DNA from: Thermoflexus sp042408815
Lineage (GTDB): Bacteria; Chloroflexota; Anaerolineae; Thermoflexales; Thermoflexaceae
Direction: 5' to 3'
NCBI RefSeq assembly: GCF_042408815.1
Contig: NZ_JBHOQR010000024.1
Coordinates: 62,001 to 126,000, forward strand
Length of the DNA stretch: 64,000 nt
Under the pieces are notes generated by a model, which saw nothing but the letters and a program-made list of their open reading frames with translations, was not told the DNA's origin and made no database searches. Position 1 is the first letter of the stretch. Each line of letters opens with the position of its first letter. Positions 17,649-26,780 of the stretch are shown piece by piece. The translations under genes and the position numbers were made by a program.

Positions 17649-18412
17649 GGCGGGCGCTTCTTTTCGCGCTGGCCCTGGCGTGGATGGGAGGCCACGCCGC
17701 CTGTCGCCCCACCCCGACCCCCACACCCGTCCTTACCCTGGAGCCCCGGCTGCTCCAGGCCCGGGAGGCGCTGCAACGGGGCGATGGCCTCGCCGCCCTC
17801 GCGGTGCTGGAACCCTTCGTCCGGGAACATCCCGAAGCCCTCGACGCCCGGGTCTGGCTGGGGGATGCCTATGCGATGACGGGCCGGATGGCGGAGGCCG
17901 AGCAGGCCTATCGGGAGGTGCTGCAGCGGGTTCCAGAATACGCGCCCGCCCGCCTGGGCCTGGGGGCTGTGCTGTATCAAAGCGGCCGCCTGAGCGAGGC
18001 CGTGGCTGAGGCCCAGGCGGTTCTGGCGCGGCATCCGCAGGAGGCGCGGGCCTATTATCTGCTGGGCGCCGCTTTCCTTCAGCAGAATCGAATCCGGGAG
18101 GCCCGCCAGGCCTTCGAACAGGCCCTCCAGCTCCGATCCGATTTCCCCGAAGCCCACGTTGGACGCGGAGCAGTCCGCCTGCTGGAAGGGGATTTCACCG
18201 GCGCCGAAGCAGATCTCCGACGGGCTCTGGCTCAGCGCCCCGGGATGCCGGAGGCCCATTACTGGCTCGGCCGGCTGCTGGCCCAACAGGGCGAGGTGGA
18301 CGAAGCGCGGCAGCATCTTCAGACCTTTCTGGAGAGCTCTGGCCCCTCCCCGTTCCGGGAGGAGGCGGAGGCCCTTCTCCAGCTGCTTCCAGGCGCCTCC
18401 CCTGCCCGTTGA
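17645..18412 (+). CDS. TPR-repeat lipoprotein
   Basis: 255 residues. Signal peptide with a lipobox-like GHAAC (Cys20), a Pro/Thr linker (RPTPTPTP), then about five to six tetratricopeptide repeats (for example AYAMTGRMAEAEQAYREVL, VLYQSGRLSEAVAEA) across residues 35-245. Such proteins act as extracellular or membrane-tethered scaffolds; no enzymatic motif is seen. Translationally coupled to the MBL-fold protein (ATGA overlap). It converges with hemH, ten bases apart. Confidence 0.85.
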   Translation: MRRALLFALALAWMGGHAACRPTPTPTPVLTLEPRLLQAREALQRGDGLAALAVLEPFVREHPEALDARVWLGDAYAMTGRMAEAEQAYREVLQRVPEYAPARLGLGAVLYQSGRLSEAVAEAQAVLARHPQEARAYYLLGAAFLQQNRIREARQAFEQALQLRSDFPEAHVGRGAVRLLEGDFTGAEADLRRALAQRPGMPEAHYWLGRLLAQQGEVDEARQHLQTFLESSGPSPFREEAEALLQLLPGASPAR

Positions 18413-18422
18413 GATTCGGCGC

Positions 18423-19346
18423 TCACCCGCCGGCGACGGCCTCGCTGACCAGCGCGGCCAGACACTCGATGAGGAGGGGATCATCGTTCAGGGAGCGGGT
18501 GCGCCGGAAGGTCAGCCCCCACCCTTGCGCCGCCTCCCGGGCCTCCACGTCCAGGTCGTAAAGGATCTCCAGATGGTCGGCCACGAAGCCGATGGGGCAG
18601 ATCACCACATGTCGCGCGTCCCTCCCCTGTGCGATCCCTTCCAGAACCTCCCGGAGATCCGGACCCAGCCACGGCTCGCCCGTCGCGCTGGCGCTCTGAT
18701 AAGCGAAGCGCCAGCGCTTCCACCCCAGCATCCGCGCCACCCGCCGTGCGGAATCCAGTAGCTCCACCTCGTAGGGATCCCCTTCCTCCCGCAATCGGGC
18801 GGGCAGGCTGTGGGCCGTGAAGATCACGATGGTCTCCCCTTCCGGGAGATCCTCCAGCGCTTCCTTCAGGCGTTCCGCCATGGCCATCACGAAGAGCGGG
18901 TGAGCGCCCCAGCCTCCGATCTCCACCACAGGGATCGCCGCGCCGCGAGCGACGAGCGCACGCCGGACGGCGGCATGGTAGGCGCCCACGCTCATGCGGG
19001 AGAAATGGGGCGCCATAGCCAGGGCGATCAGACGATCCACGCCCTCCGCGAGCAGCCCAGCGACTGCTTCCTCAATGAAGGGGGGCGCATGCCGCATCCC
19101 CACCCGAACGTGGAAGGAATGCCCGAGGGAGAGCCGGGCCAGCCGGGCCTCCAGGGCCTGAGCCTCTCGCATGGTGATCTCCAGCAATGGGGAACGCCCG
19201 CCGATGCGGCGGTAGCGTTCCCGCAGCGCCTCCACTTGCTCCGGAGAAGGCGGACGTCCTCCCCGGATATGGGTGTAGTAGGCCTCCACCTCCTCCAGCG
19301 ATCGCGGCGTCCCATAAGCCATCAGCAGCACCCCGATGCGCGCCAT
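18423..19346 (-). CDS. hemH: Ferrochelatase (probably coproporphyrin ferrochelatase)
   Basis: 307 residues, soluble form. Inserts Fe2+ into the porphyrin ring; because the cluster contains a HemQ-type ChdC and a HemY-type oxidase, coproporphyrin III is the likely substrate (CpfC activity), by analogy with Gram-positive bacteria. MARIGVLLMAYGTP, the GMRHAPPFIEEA region with the conserved His, and FTAHSLPAR with the second catalytic His are visible, as is CPIGFVADHLEILYDLD with its Glu. ATG 19346 follows GAGG; earlier in-frame starts overlap the preceding gene. Last gene of the heme cluster. Confidence 0.94.
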   Translation of the reverse strand: MARIGVLLMAYGTPRSLEEVEAYYTHIRGGRPPSPEQVEALRERYRRIGGRSPLLEITMREAQALEARLARLSLGHSFHVRVGMRHAPPFIEEAVAGLLAEGVDRLIALAMAPHFSRMSVGAYHAAVRRALVARGAAIPVVEIGGWGAHPLFVMAMAERLKEALEDLPEGETIVIFTAHSLPARLREEGDPYEVELLDSARRVARMLGWKRWRFAYQSASATGEPWLGPDLREVLEGIAQGRDARHVVICPIGFVADHLEILYDLDVEAREAAQGWGLTFRRTRSLNDDPLLIECLAALVSEAVAGG

Positions 19347-19356
19347 GTCCAGACCC

Positions 19357-20811
19357 TCACCGGATGATCTCTTCCGCAGAAGGCCGGTCTTCCCCACAGG
19401 TGGCTGTCAGCGGATCCGGGCGGCCGATCTCGTGAGCGGAGAGAAGCCTCGTCACCGCTTCCCGCGCCTGTCGGATCAGATCCGGGATCCCGATCCCTCG
19501 ATACGAGGCTCCCGTCAGCAGGAGGCCGGGGAACGCCCGGAACGCTTCCTCAATCGCCTGGAGGCGTTCCAAATGCCCGACGGTATACTGGGGCATCCCC
19601 TGGGGCCAGCGGTGCACCCATGCCCGCACCGGATCCCCGTGTAGGCCCAGCAGAGGCCGCAAGGCTTCCATGCTCCTCTGGATCAGAACGGAGTCCTCCT
19701 CTTCGATCGCCTCGCGATTCCCCTCCTCTCGTAGAAAGGCCCGCAGCAATACGAACTCCTCCGGCGCCCGCCCTGGCCATTTGGAGGAGATCCAGGTGCA
19801 GCCAGTCAGGGGGAAAGGCACTTTCCGCGGCACCAGAAATCCGCTCCCCTGCAACGGGTGAGCGACCTGATCCCGACGGAACGCCAGGGTCACCACTACC
19901 GGGGAAGCGAAGGGGATTTCCCGGAGCCGTGCCGCCGTCGCCGGGGCGAACGCGGCGATCTGGCGCGCGGCCTCCATCGCGGGAACCGTCAGCACCACCC
20001 GATCGGCCTCCAGGGTTTCTCCGTCCTCCAGCGCCACCCGATAGCGACGGGCATTGCCCTCGCCGCTCAGGGCCAGGCCGATGACCGTGCGCCCCATTCG
20101 GATGTGCGTTCGCTGGAGAGAAGCAACCAGTCGATCGACCAGGGCCCCCATGCCGGAGCGCAATGAAACGAAGAGGGGATCGGAAGGCGGGAAGGGGCCG
20201 ACACCCCTCAACCCGCGCGCGATGCTTCCGAACTGCCGCTCCAGGGCGAGGAGGTGGGGGTAGAGCGCCTGTGTGCTCAAGCGCTCGGGATCCCCGGCAT
20301 GGATGCCGGCCGTTAACGGCTCGGCGATGTCTTCTGCGAAAGCGCGGCCGAACCGGCGCCGGAGAAATGCAGCCAGGGGCTCATCGCCCTCATCCCGGCG
20401 CGGCGGGATCCAGGGCTCCAGGAGCGCTCGGATCCGCCCCCACCACGGCAGGCCGCGCGTCCGAAGTATCGCCCGGGGATCCGGGCGCAGGGCGAGGAGC
20501 GCTTCCGGGATCGGAACGAGCTGGCCCCGATGAAGCCGATACACCGTGCGAGACCCGGGCGTAATGACCTCCTCCTCCAGCCCCAGCTCCCGGAGCAGCG
20601 CCATGCCCTCCGGCTTCACCCGCAGGATGGAATCCGGCCCTCCTTCCACCACAAACCCGTCCTCGCGCACCGTGAGGATCTTCCCGCCCAGCCGGGTCGC
20701 CCGCTCGATCAGAACGATCTCGCCGCGCCACCGTCCCTCCGTCATGGCGCGCTCCAGGAAATAAGCCGCGCTGAGCCCGGTGATCCCTCCCCCGACGATC
20801 ACCACCCGCAT
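19357..20811 (-). CDS. hemY: HemY-type coproporphyrinogen III / protoporphyrinogen IX oxidase
   Basis: 484 residues. FAD enzyme aromatising the porphyrinogen with oxygen. Starts MRVVIVGGGITGLSAAYFLE, the dinucleotide-binding GxGxxG motif, and has GGKILTVREDGFVVEGGPDSI typical of HemY/PPOX. In organisms with ChdC the enzyme is named CgoX and acts on coproporphyrinogen III; that is inferred from the cluster. Lies between hemE and hemH, 10 and 16 bases from its neighbours. Start at ATG 20811 is set by the flavin motif. Confidence 0.92.
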   Translation of the reverse strand: MRVVIVGGGITGLSAAYFLERAMTEGRWRGEIVLIERATRLGGKILTVREDGFVVEGGPDSILRVKPEGMALLRELGLEEEVITPGSRTVYRLHRGQLVPIPEALLALRPDPRAILRTRGLPWWGRIRALLEPWIPPRRDEGDEPLAAFLRRRFGRAFAEDIAEPLTAGIHAGDPERLSTQALYPHLLALERQFGSIARGLRGVGPFPPSDPLFVSLRSGMGALVDRLVASLQRTHIRMGRTVIGLALSGEGNARRYRVALEDGETLEADRVVLTVPAMEAARQIAAFAPATAARLREIPFASPVVVTLAFRRDQVAHPLQGSGFLVPRKVPFPLTGCTWISSKWPGRAPEEFVLLRAFLREEGNREAIEEEDSVLIQRSMEALRPLLGLHGDPVRAWVHRWPQGMPQYTVGHLERLQAIEEAFRAFPGLLLTGASYRGIGIPDLIRQAREAVTRLLSAHEIGRPDPLTATCGEDRPSAEEIIR

Positions 20812-20827
20812 CGCGATGCCTCCGGGT

Positions 20828-21880
20828 TCATCCCCGCCGCTCCATGGGGGGATCCCAGCGATAGGCGTGCACCCAGTCGACCAGACGGGCCACCGTATCC
20901 GGTGGGGTCTCGGGCAGCAGTCCGTGGCCTGTGTTGAAGATATAGCCCGGCCGCCCGCCGGCCTGACGCAGGATCCGCTCCGCATGGACAACGACCACCT
21001 CGAAGGGCGACAGCAACACCGCCGGGTCCAGATTCCCCTGAACGGCTACACGATGGCGCAGGCGCGCCCACGCCTGATCCAGCGGCACCCGCCAGTCCAG
21101 CCCGATCACCGTTGCTCCTGTCTCCGCCAGATCCTCCAGCAGTGCCGCCGTTCCGGTCCCGAACAGGATCACCGGGATCCCCATCGGGCGCAGGGATTCG
21201 ATCAGATGCCTCAGGTAGGGATGGACACCCGTTCGGTAATCCTGAGGGTGGAGGATACCGATCCAGCTCTCGAAGATCTGAAGGGCATGGACGCCCGCGG
21301 CGATCTGAGCCATGGCATAGCGGCGCAGGCTCTCCGTCAAACGTTCCATGAGGGCATGCCAGGTGGTGGGTGCCGCGAACATCAGCGCCCGTGTCCGGGC
21401 GAAATCCCGTGCGGCCCGACCTTCTACCAGATAGCAGGCCAGGGTGAAGGGCCCGCCCAGGAACCCGATGAGCGGCACCGGAAGCTCCTCCCGCAGGATG
21501 CGGATGGCCTTCAGGACGAAGGGGACATCCGCTTCGGGTTCCAGCAGCCGCAAGCGAGATACATCGGCCTCCCGGCGTAACGGGGCTTCGATCACCGGAC
21601 CGCTTCCCTCCTCGATGGCGAGGGGGATTCCCATGCCCAGAAGGGGGATCGTCAGATCGGAGAACAGGATGGCGGCATCCACCGCGAAGCGGCGCAGCGG
21701 CATGCGCGTGATCTCCGCGGCCAGCTCCGGCCGACGGCAGAGATCCAGAAAGGCATGCCGTTCCCGAAGCGCCCGGTATTCCGGGAGATAGCGACCGGCC
21801 TGGCGCATGAACCAGACCGGCGTGGCATCCACCGGCTCGCGACGGCAAGCCCGTAGAAACCGATCGTTAAAGGACCCCAC
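20828..21880 (-). CDS. hemE: Uroporphyrinogen decarboxylase
   Basis: 350 residues. Decarboxylates the four acetate chains of uroporphyrinogen III to coproporphyrinogen III. Family signature TPVWFMRQAGRYLPEYR with the catalytic Arg residues, and FSDLTIPLLGMG, are present near the N terminus, and FNTGHGLLPETPPD near the C terminus supplies the conserved His. Starts with GTG at 21880, preceded by GGGAGGTG at ideal spacing; no ATG is available. Overlaps hemL by 14 bases. Confidence 0.95.
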   Translation of the reverse strand: MGSFNDRFLRACRREPVDATPVWFMRQAGRYLPEYRALRERHAFLDLCRRPELAAEITRMPLRRFAVDAAILFSDLTIPLLGMGIPLAIEEGSGPVIEAPLRREADVSRLRLLEPEADVPFVLKAIRILREELPVPLIGFLGGPFTLACYLVEGRAARDFARTRALMFAAPTTWHALMERLTESLRRYAMAQIAAGVHALQIFESWIGILHPQDYRTGVHPYLRHLIESLRPMGIPVILFGTGTAALLEDLAETGATVIGLDWRVPLDQAWARLRHRVAVQGNLDPAVLLSPFEVVVVHAERILRQAGGRPGYIFNTGHGLLPETPPDTVARLVDWVHAYRWDPPMERRG

Positions 21881-23162
21881 GGGCCACCTCCCGGAACGCC
21901 GCCCGGGCCGCCCGCAGGGTGCGCTCGATGTGGGCTTCCGTGTGGGCGGCGGAGACGAACCAGGCCTCCAGCGGAGAAGGGGGGAGATAAATCCCGCGCT
22001 CCAGCATGGCGTGGAAGAACCGGGCGTAGCGGGCGCGATCGGTGGATGCAGCCGTGGCGTAATCTACCACCGCGCGCTCCGTGAAAAACACGCTGAGCAT
22101 GGACCCGACCCGGTGAATGTGAACAGGCACACCCGCCTGCTCCGCCACCTCCTGCAGGCCCTCCGCCAGGGCCGCGGATCGCTCCTCCAGCTGCTGGTAG
22201 AGCGCAGGGGTCAGTTGCTCCAGGGTGACCCGCCCTGCGATCATCGAGAGGGGGTTGCCCGAGAGCGTGCCTGCCTGATAGACGGGCCCGGCTGGCGCCA
22301 CCTGATCCATCAGGTCCGCCCGGCCTCCATATGCCCCGACCGGAAGCCCGCCGCCAATGATCTTCCCCAGACAGGTTAGGTCCGGTTCCACCTCATAAAG
22401 GGTCTGAGCGCCTCCCCACGCCACCCGGAAGCCGGTGATGACCTCATCGAAGATCAGCAGCGCCCCGTAGCGGCGCGTGAGCGACCGCAGTCCCTCCAGA
22501 AAACCCGGCTTCGGCGGCACCACGCCCATGTTCCCGGCCACCGGCTCCACGATCACCGCTGCGATCTGATCGGGGAACTGCTCGAAGAGAGCGGCGACAG
22601 CGTCCAGATCGTTATAGGGCGCCACCAGGGTATCCCGAACCCAGGCCTCGGGAACCCCCGCGCTATCCGGGAGCCCGAACGTCGCAAGGCCCGAACCGGC
22701 CCGGGCGAGGAGGAAATCGGCATGGCCGTGATAGCCGCCCTCGAACTTAATGATCTTGGAGCGGCCAGTGGCCGCCCGGGCCACCCTCAGGGCACTCATT
22801 GTCGCCTCGGTCCCTGAGTTCACAAATCGAATTTTTTGAATGGAAGAGAATGCCTCCTGGATCCGCAGAGCCAGCTCGAGCTCGGCCTCCGTGGGCGCGC
22901 CGTAGCTGGTGCCCCGGCGGATCGCCTCCCGCAAGGCGCGGACCACCGCAGGGTGGGCGTGGCCCAGGATCAGCGCCCCCCATGAACCCACGTAGTCGAT
23001 GTAGCGGTTGCCGTCCACATCCTCGAGGATGGCGCCGCGCCCGCGGGCGATGAAGCGGGGCGTGCCCCCCACCGCCCCGAAGGCCCGCACCGGGCTGGAG
23101 ACCCCACCGGGCATCCGCATTCGGGCTACGGCGTAAAGCTGCTCGGAACGCTCGGTGCGCAT
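21867..23162 (-). CDS. hemL: Glutamate-1-semialdehyde 2,1-aminomutase
   Basis: 431 residues. PLP enzyme that forms 5-aminolevulinate from glutamate-1-semialdehyde. MPGGVSSPVRAF at the N terminus, NSGTEATMSALRVARA, FDEVITGFRV and the PLP-lysine region LGKIIGGGLPVGAYGG are classical. ATG 23162 follows GAGGAGGCGG. Works with HemA at the other end of the cluster in the C5 pathway. Start and stop lie close to the radical SAM gene (10-base gap) and hemE (overlap). Confidence 0.96.
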   Translation of the reverse strand: MRTERSEQLYAVARMRMPGGVSSPVRAFGAVGGTPRFIARGRGAILEDVDGNRYIDYVGSWGALILGHAHPAVVRALREAIRRGTSYGAPTEAELELALRIQEAFSSIQKIRFVNSGTEATMSALRVARAATGRSKIIKFEGGYHGHADFLLARAGSGLATFGLPDSAGVPEAWVRDTLVAPYNDLDAVAALFEQFPDQIAAVIVEPVAGNMGVVPPKPGFLEGLRSLTRRYGALLIFDEVITGFRVAWGGAQTLYEVEPDLTCLGKIIGGGLPVGAYGGRADLMDQVAPAGPVYQAGTLSGNPLSMIAGRVTLEQLTPALYQQLEERSAALAEGLQEVAEQAGVPVHIHRVGSMLSVFFTERAVVDYATAASTDRARYARFFHAMLERGIYLPPSPLEAWFVSAAHTEAHIERTLRAARAAFREVARGVL

Positions 23163-23172
23163 CGCCGCCTCC

Positions 23173-24201
23173 TCAGGCCGGAAGATAGGGACACAGGGGA
23201 TCGCTCTCCAGGGGATCTCCGGTGTGTGCATAAGCGCGGGCCCGGGATCCGCCGCAAATGGCCCGGAAGGGGCAGCGCCCGCACTTCCCCTTCAGCGCAT
23301 CCGGATCCCGCAGGGCACGGAACAGAGGATGCTCCCGATAGGTCACCACCGGATCCTCCCGGCGCACGTCCCCCAGGGGGATCGGCAGGAAGCCGGAGGG
23401 ATAGATCTCTCCGATGTGGGAAATGAACATCACCCCATTGCCGTCCCGGACTCCAAACCCACGGCGCGCGGCGGGGGGGAGGCGCCCGCCCACTCGCTCC
23501 ACCAGAACCCGTCGGTAGTGATGGGCTTCAGTGGTCTTGATCTCGAAGGGCACCTGAGAGGCCAGGTCGATCAACCAATGCATCAGTTGCTCGCTTTCCT
23601 CCGGCGAGATCTCGCGGAGGAGCCGGCCACGGCCGATGGGGATCAGGAAAAAGAGGCTCCAGCGGCGGGCCCCCAGGGCGGCCACCCGTTCGGCGATCGC
23701 CGGCAAATCGGGCATGGTTTCCGCGCAGACCAGAGTGTTGATCTGGAGGGGAAGACCGGCTGCGACCGCCCACAGAGCGGCCCGCACCGTCTGGGCGAAG
23801 CTCCCCGGCACCCCGCGCAGGGCATCATGGCGCTCCGCCGTGGATCCATCCAGGCTCAGGGCCAACATCCAGATCCCGGCCGCCTTCAGGCGAGCGATCA
23901 CGTCCTCGGCGAGGGCATAGGTGCCGCTGGGAGTGAGGGCCACCGGAAAGCCCAGGCGTCGGGCTTCCGCAATGAGGTCGAACAGATCCGGGCGCTTCAG
24001 AGGATCCCCGCCGGTGAGCACGAGATGGGGTAGGGGCTCTCCGAAAGCGGTCAGGCGGTCCAGCAGCGCGAACCCCTCGGCTGTGGAAAGCTCCCGCGGA
24101 TCCCGCCAGGGAATCGCTTCCGCCCGACAGTGACGGCAGGCCAGATCGCACGCGCGGGTCAATTCCCAGTAGATGAGCAGGGGGCGTTCCGTATACCGCA
24201 T
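23173..24201 (-). CDS. Radical SAM/SPASM protein, AhbD/NirJ-like (TIGR04053-like)
   Basis: 342 residues. Radical SAM cluster C18-x3-C22-x2-C25 (ACDLACRHC), GGDPLKRPDL, and a C-terminal SPASM-type cysteine set (KCGRCPFRAICGGSRARAYAHTGD...C). This pattern is that of the group close to the heme biosynthesis enzymes AhbD and NirJ, often found beside heme genes. Here it sits between chdC and hemL in the operon, 10-11 bases from each. A role in an alternative last step of heme synthesis or in heme modification is plausible but not proven; the ChdC route already completes heme. Confidence 0.82.
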   Translation of the reverse strand: MRYTERPLLIYWELTRACDLACRHCRAEAIPWRDPRELSTAEGFALLDRLTAFGEPLPHLVLTGGDPLKRPDLFDLIAEARRLGFPVALTPSGTYALAEDVIARLKAAGIWMLALSLDGSTAERHDALRGVPGSFAQTVRAALWAVAAGLPLQINTLVCAETMPDLPAIAERVAALGARRWSLFFLIPIGRGRLLREISPEESEQLMHWLIDLASQVPFEIKTTEAHHYRRVLVERVGGRLPPAARRGFGVRDGNGVMFISHIGEIYPSGFLPIPLGDVRREDPVVTYREHPLFRALRDPDALKGKCGRCPFRAICGGSRARAYAHTGDPLESDPLCPYLPA

Positions 24202-24212
24202 GGGGCTCTCCC

Positions 24213-24893
24213 TCAGCCCAGCAGATCCAGGACCACCTCCGGTGGCCGGTGAAGGGCGGTGAAAATCGGCGTGTCCCGCAGAGTGTATTGACGAGCCTCT
24301 GTGCTCCGCAGGGCCTGGACCAGATCGGAGAACAGGACCAGGTCCTCGGTCTCATAGACCACCACGAACTCCTGATCCTGAAGGCCGAAGGCATAAAGCA
24401 GCCACTGGCGGATCGCCGGATATTGCTTCCCCACCCGGATGTGCTCGTTCATCATCCCCTGACGGGTGTCCTTGCTCATCCGATACCAGTCCGCCGTCTT
24501 CACGAAGGGGTATACGATCAGATAGGTCTTGCGGTCCCCATCGAAGGGATCAATCTCCTGAGGGGAGCGTCCGGCGGCATAGATGGAAGGCCGGGTGAAA
24601 CCCCAGAGGGTGAGGACAGGCTGGAAGAGGATCCGGCAATCGTTGACGGCCCGGGCCAACCGTTCAAAGAAGCGGGCAGGAAGGTCCGTCGTCTCCACCG
24701 GATCCGCGCTCCAGACCAGCAAATCGGCCTCCACGCGACTGGGGAAGACCTGATACAGCTCCACGCGCGCGGCGACGCCCTGAAGCCGTTCCCACCAGGC
24801 GGAAGCCTGAGATCGACGCTGGGCTGCCGGCAGCGCCCAGAAGGAATCGCTCAGCCGGAAGAAGGCGAAATGCCCGAGGACCGTTTTTTCCAT
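24213..24893 (-). CDS. chdC: Coproheme decarboxylase HemQ (chlorite dismutase family)
   Basis: 226 residues. Converts coproheme to heme b by two oxidative decarboxylations. The family block YPFVKTADWY carries the presumed catalytic Tyr128 and Lys132, and MMNEHIRVGKQYP carries the proximal His151 expected from alignment to HemQ; TLRDTPIFTAL closes the protein. The distal Arg of true chlorite dismutases is not recognisable. ATG 24893 follows GGAGGG by five bases; a GTG one codon earlier is possible. Its presence defines the coproporphyrin-dependent pathway. Confidence 0.93.
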   Translation of the reverse strand: MEKTVLGHFAFFRLSDSFWALPAAQRRSQASAWWERLQGVAARVELYQVFPSRVEADLLVWSADPVETTDLPARFFERLARAVNDCRILFQPVLTLWGFTRPSIYAAGRSPQEIDPFDGDRKTYLIVYPFVKTADWYRMSKDTRQGMMNEHIRVGKQYPAIRQWLLYAFGLQDQEFVVVYETEDLVLFSDLVQALRSTEARQYTLRDTPIFTALHRPPEVVLDLLG

Positions 24894-24938
24894 CACATCC
24901 CTCCGGATGGAAAGGTGGAAACGCCGAGATACGCATCC

Positions 24939-25937
24939 CTACTCGCGCAACTGGCGCGCCGCCTCCCGGGCGAAATACGTGATGATAAGATCAGCCCCTG
25001 CTCGCTTGATAGCGGTGAGGATCTCCATCACAACCCGCCTCTCGTCCAGCCAGCCCATCTGCGCCGCCGCCTTCACCATGCTGTATTCCCCACTCACGTT
25101 GTAGGCGGCAAGAGGATGATCAAAGCGCTCTCGGGCCCGCCGGATCACGTCCAGATAGGCCAGGGCCGGCTTGACCATCACGATGTCTGCCCCCTGGGCG
25201 ATGTCCCGCTCGATCTCCCGCAGGGCCTCCCGCGCATTTGGGGGATCCATCTGGTAGCTCCGGCGATCGCCAAAGCGCGGGGCGGAGTCCGCTGCCTCCC
25301 GGAACGGTCCGTAGAAGGCAGAGGCGAACTTCGCAGAATAGGCCATGATCCCCACATAGGGGAAGCCGGCCTCGTCGAGGGCCTCCCGGATCGCCCGGAC
25401 CTGGCCGTCTATCATGGCGCTGGGGGCCACCAGATCCGCTCCGGCGGCCGCATGGGTCAGGGCCATCCGGGCCAGAAGGGCCAGCGTGGCATCGTTGTCC
25501 ACCTCCCCGTCCCGCACGACGCCGCAATGCCCGTGGTCCGTGTAGGCGCACACGCACACATCCGTGATCACTACGAGCTCCGGGGCGAGCGCCTTGATGC
25601 GGCGGATCGCCTGAGGAACCACGCTGTCCTCCGCATAAGCCTCCCGGGCCTCGGGATCCTTTCGCTCGGCCAGCCCGAAGAGCAGCACCGCCCGGATCCC
25701 CAGGCGGAGGATCTCCTCGATCTCCGCCTCCAGGCGATCGACGGTGAAGCGGAACTGACCCGGCATCGAAGGGATCGGCTCCCGAAGGTTCCGACCCGGC
25801 CGGACGAAGAGGGGATAGATGAAATCCTCCGGCGTCAGCCGGGTCTCCCGAACCAGCGCCCGCAGCCCCTCCGTGCGGCGCAGACGCCGCAACCGATCGA
25901 TGGGTTCCACCCGGGTGGAGGAAAGAACCTGAACCAT
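24939..25937 (-). CDS. hemB: Delta-aminolevulinic acid dehydratase (porphobilinogen synthase)
   Basis: 332 residues. Condenses two aminolevulinates to porphobilinogen. The metal-binding Cys cluster DVCVCAYTDHGHCG indicates a zinc enzyme, and the two catalytic lysines are in AYSAKFASAFYGPFR and MVKPALAYLD. SD AAGGAGGTGG directly precedes ATG 25937. It lies between hemD and chdC in the heme cluster. Confidence 0.96.
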   Translation of the reverse strand: MVQVLSSTRVEPIDRLRRLRRTEGLRALVRETRLTPEDFIYPLFVRPGRNLREPIPSMPGQFRFTVDRLEAEIEEILRLGIRAVLLFGLAERKDPEAREAYAEDSVVPQAIRRIKALAPELVVITDVCVCAYTDHGHCGVVRDGEVDNDATLALLARMALTHAAAGADLVAPSAMIDGQVRAIREALDEAGFPYVGIMAYSAKFASAFYGPFREAADSAPRFGDRRSYQMDPPNAREALREIERDIAQGADIVMVKPALAYLDVIRRARERFDHPLAAYNVSGEYSMVKAAAQMGWLDERRVVMEILTAIKRAGADLIITYFAREAARQLRE

Positions 25938-25985
25938 TCGCCACCTCCTTTCGGGTTCATGGGGATGGATGGAGGATCCACGAGC

Positions 25986-26780
25986 TCAACCGGCCAGGCC
26001 GGTCGCTGAGCCCCTGATCCAGCTTTCCACCAGGGCCTGGATCAGCCCGGCCTGGGTGTGCTCCCGGGCCACAGCCGCAATCGGGAAGCCCAGGGCCCTG
26101 GCTTCCGCCGCTGTGATCGGCCCGATGCATACAGCAGGCAGATCCGCCGGTCGAAGGGCTTCCTGCAGACGTTCCAGGAGCTCGGCCAGAGCACGGGCCG
26201 TCGAGGGGCTGGTGAAGGTCACCCGATGGGGCCGTGGGGTGAGGATCGCTCGCAAGACCTCCGGATCTCCGCCCAGCACCACCCGGTAAGCCGTCACTTC
26301 CACCACCTCCGCCCCACGGGCCCGCAGCCGCTCCGCCAGGTCTCGACGGGCGATGTCCGCACGAGGAAGCAGGATGCGTCGCCCCTTCACCTCCCCCAGT
26401 CCCTCCGCCATTGCCTCGGAAAGATAGACGGGGGGAAGGTAATCCACAGTCAAGCCGTAACGCTGGAGGGCCCGGGCGGTCGCTGGGCCGATCGCCCCCA
26501 GGCGCGCCCGAGCCAGATCCCGCAGCGATCCACCGGTGGATTGAAAGGCTTGCATGAAGGCATGAACCCCATTGGCGCTGGTGAAGAGGATCCAGTCGAA
26601 CGCCGGAGCCTGCCGGGCTGCCTCCTCCAGCGGCCGGGGATCCTCAGGGGACCGGATGTCGATGGCCGGGAACAGCAGAGGGATCGCCCCCAGCGCCTGA
26701 AGGCGCTCCGCCAGGTCCTCTCCTGCACGGCGCGGACGGGTGATCAGCACGCGGCATCCGGCCAGCGGAAGTCGTTTCAT
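25986..26780 (-). CDS. hemD: Uroporphyrinogen-III synthase
   Basis: 264 residues. Closes and inverts ring D of hydroxymethylbilane. The family is divergent, but GCRVLITRPRRAGEDLAERL at the N terminus, FTSANGVHAF, GPATARALQRYG and VTFTSPSTARALAEL fit well. Its ATG overlaps the hemC stop by four bases (ATGA), as expected for a coupled pair. Not fused to a methyltransferase, so this copy serves heme rather than siroheme synthesis alone. Confidence 0.9.
   Translation of the reverse strand: MKRLPLAGCRVLITRPRRAGEDLAERLQALGAIPLLFPAIDIRSPEDPRPLEEAARQAPAFDWILFTSANGVHAFMQAFQSTGGSLRDLARARLGAIGPATARALQRYGLTVDYLPPVYLSEAMAEGLGEVKGRRILLPRADIARRDLAERLRARGAEVVEVTAYRVVLGGDPEVLRAILTPRPHRVTFTSPSTARALAELLERLQEALRPADLPAVCIGPITAAEARALGFPIAAVAREHTQAGLIQALVESWIRGSATGLAG

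Noticed and set aside
24249..26009. Long plus-strand frame antisense to chdC and hemB
   Set aside because: The minus strand has clear enzyme motifs; the plus frame has none.
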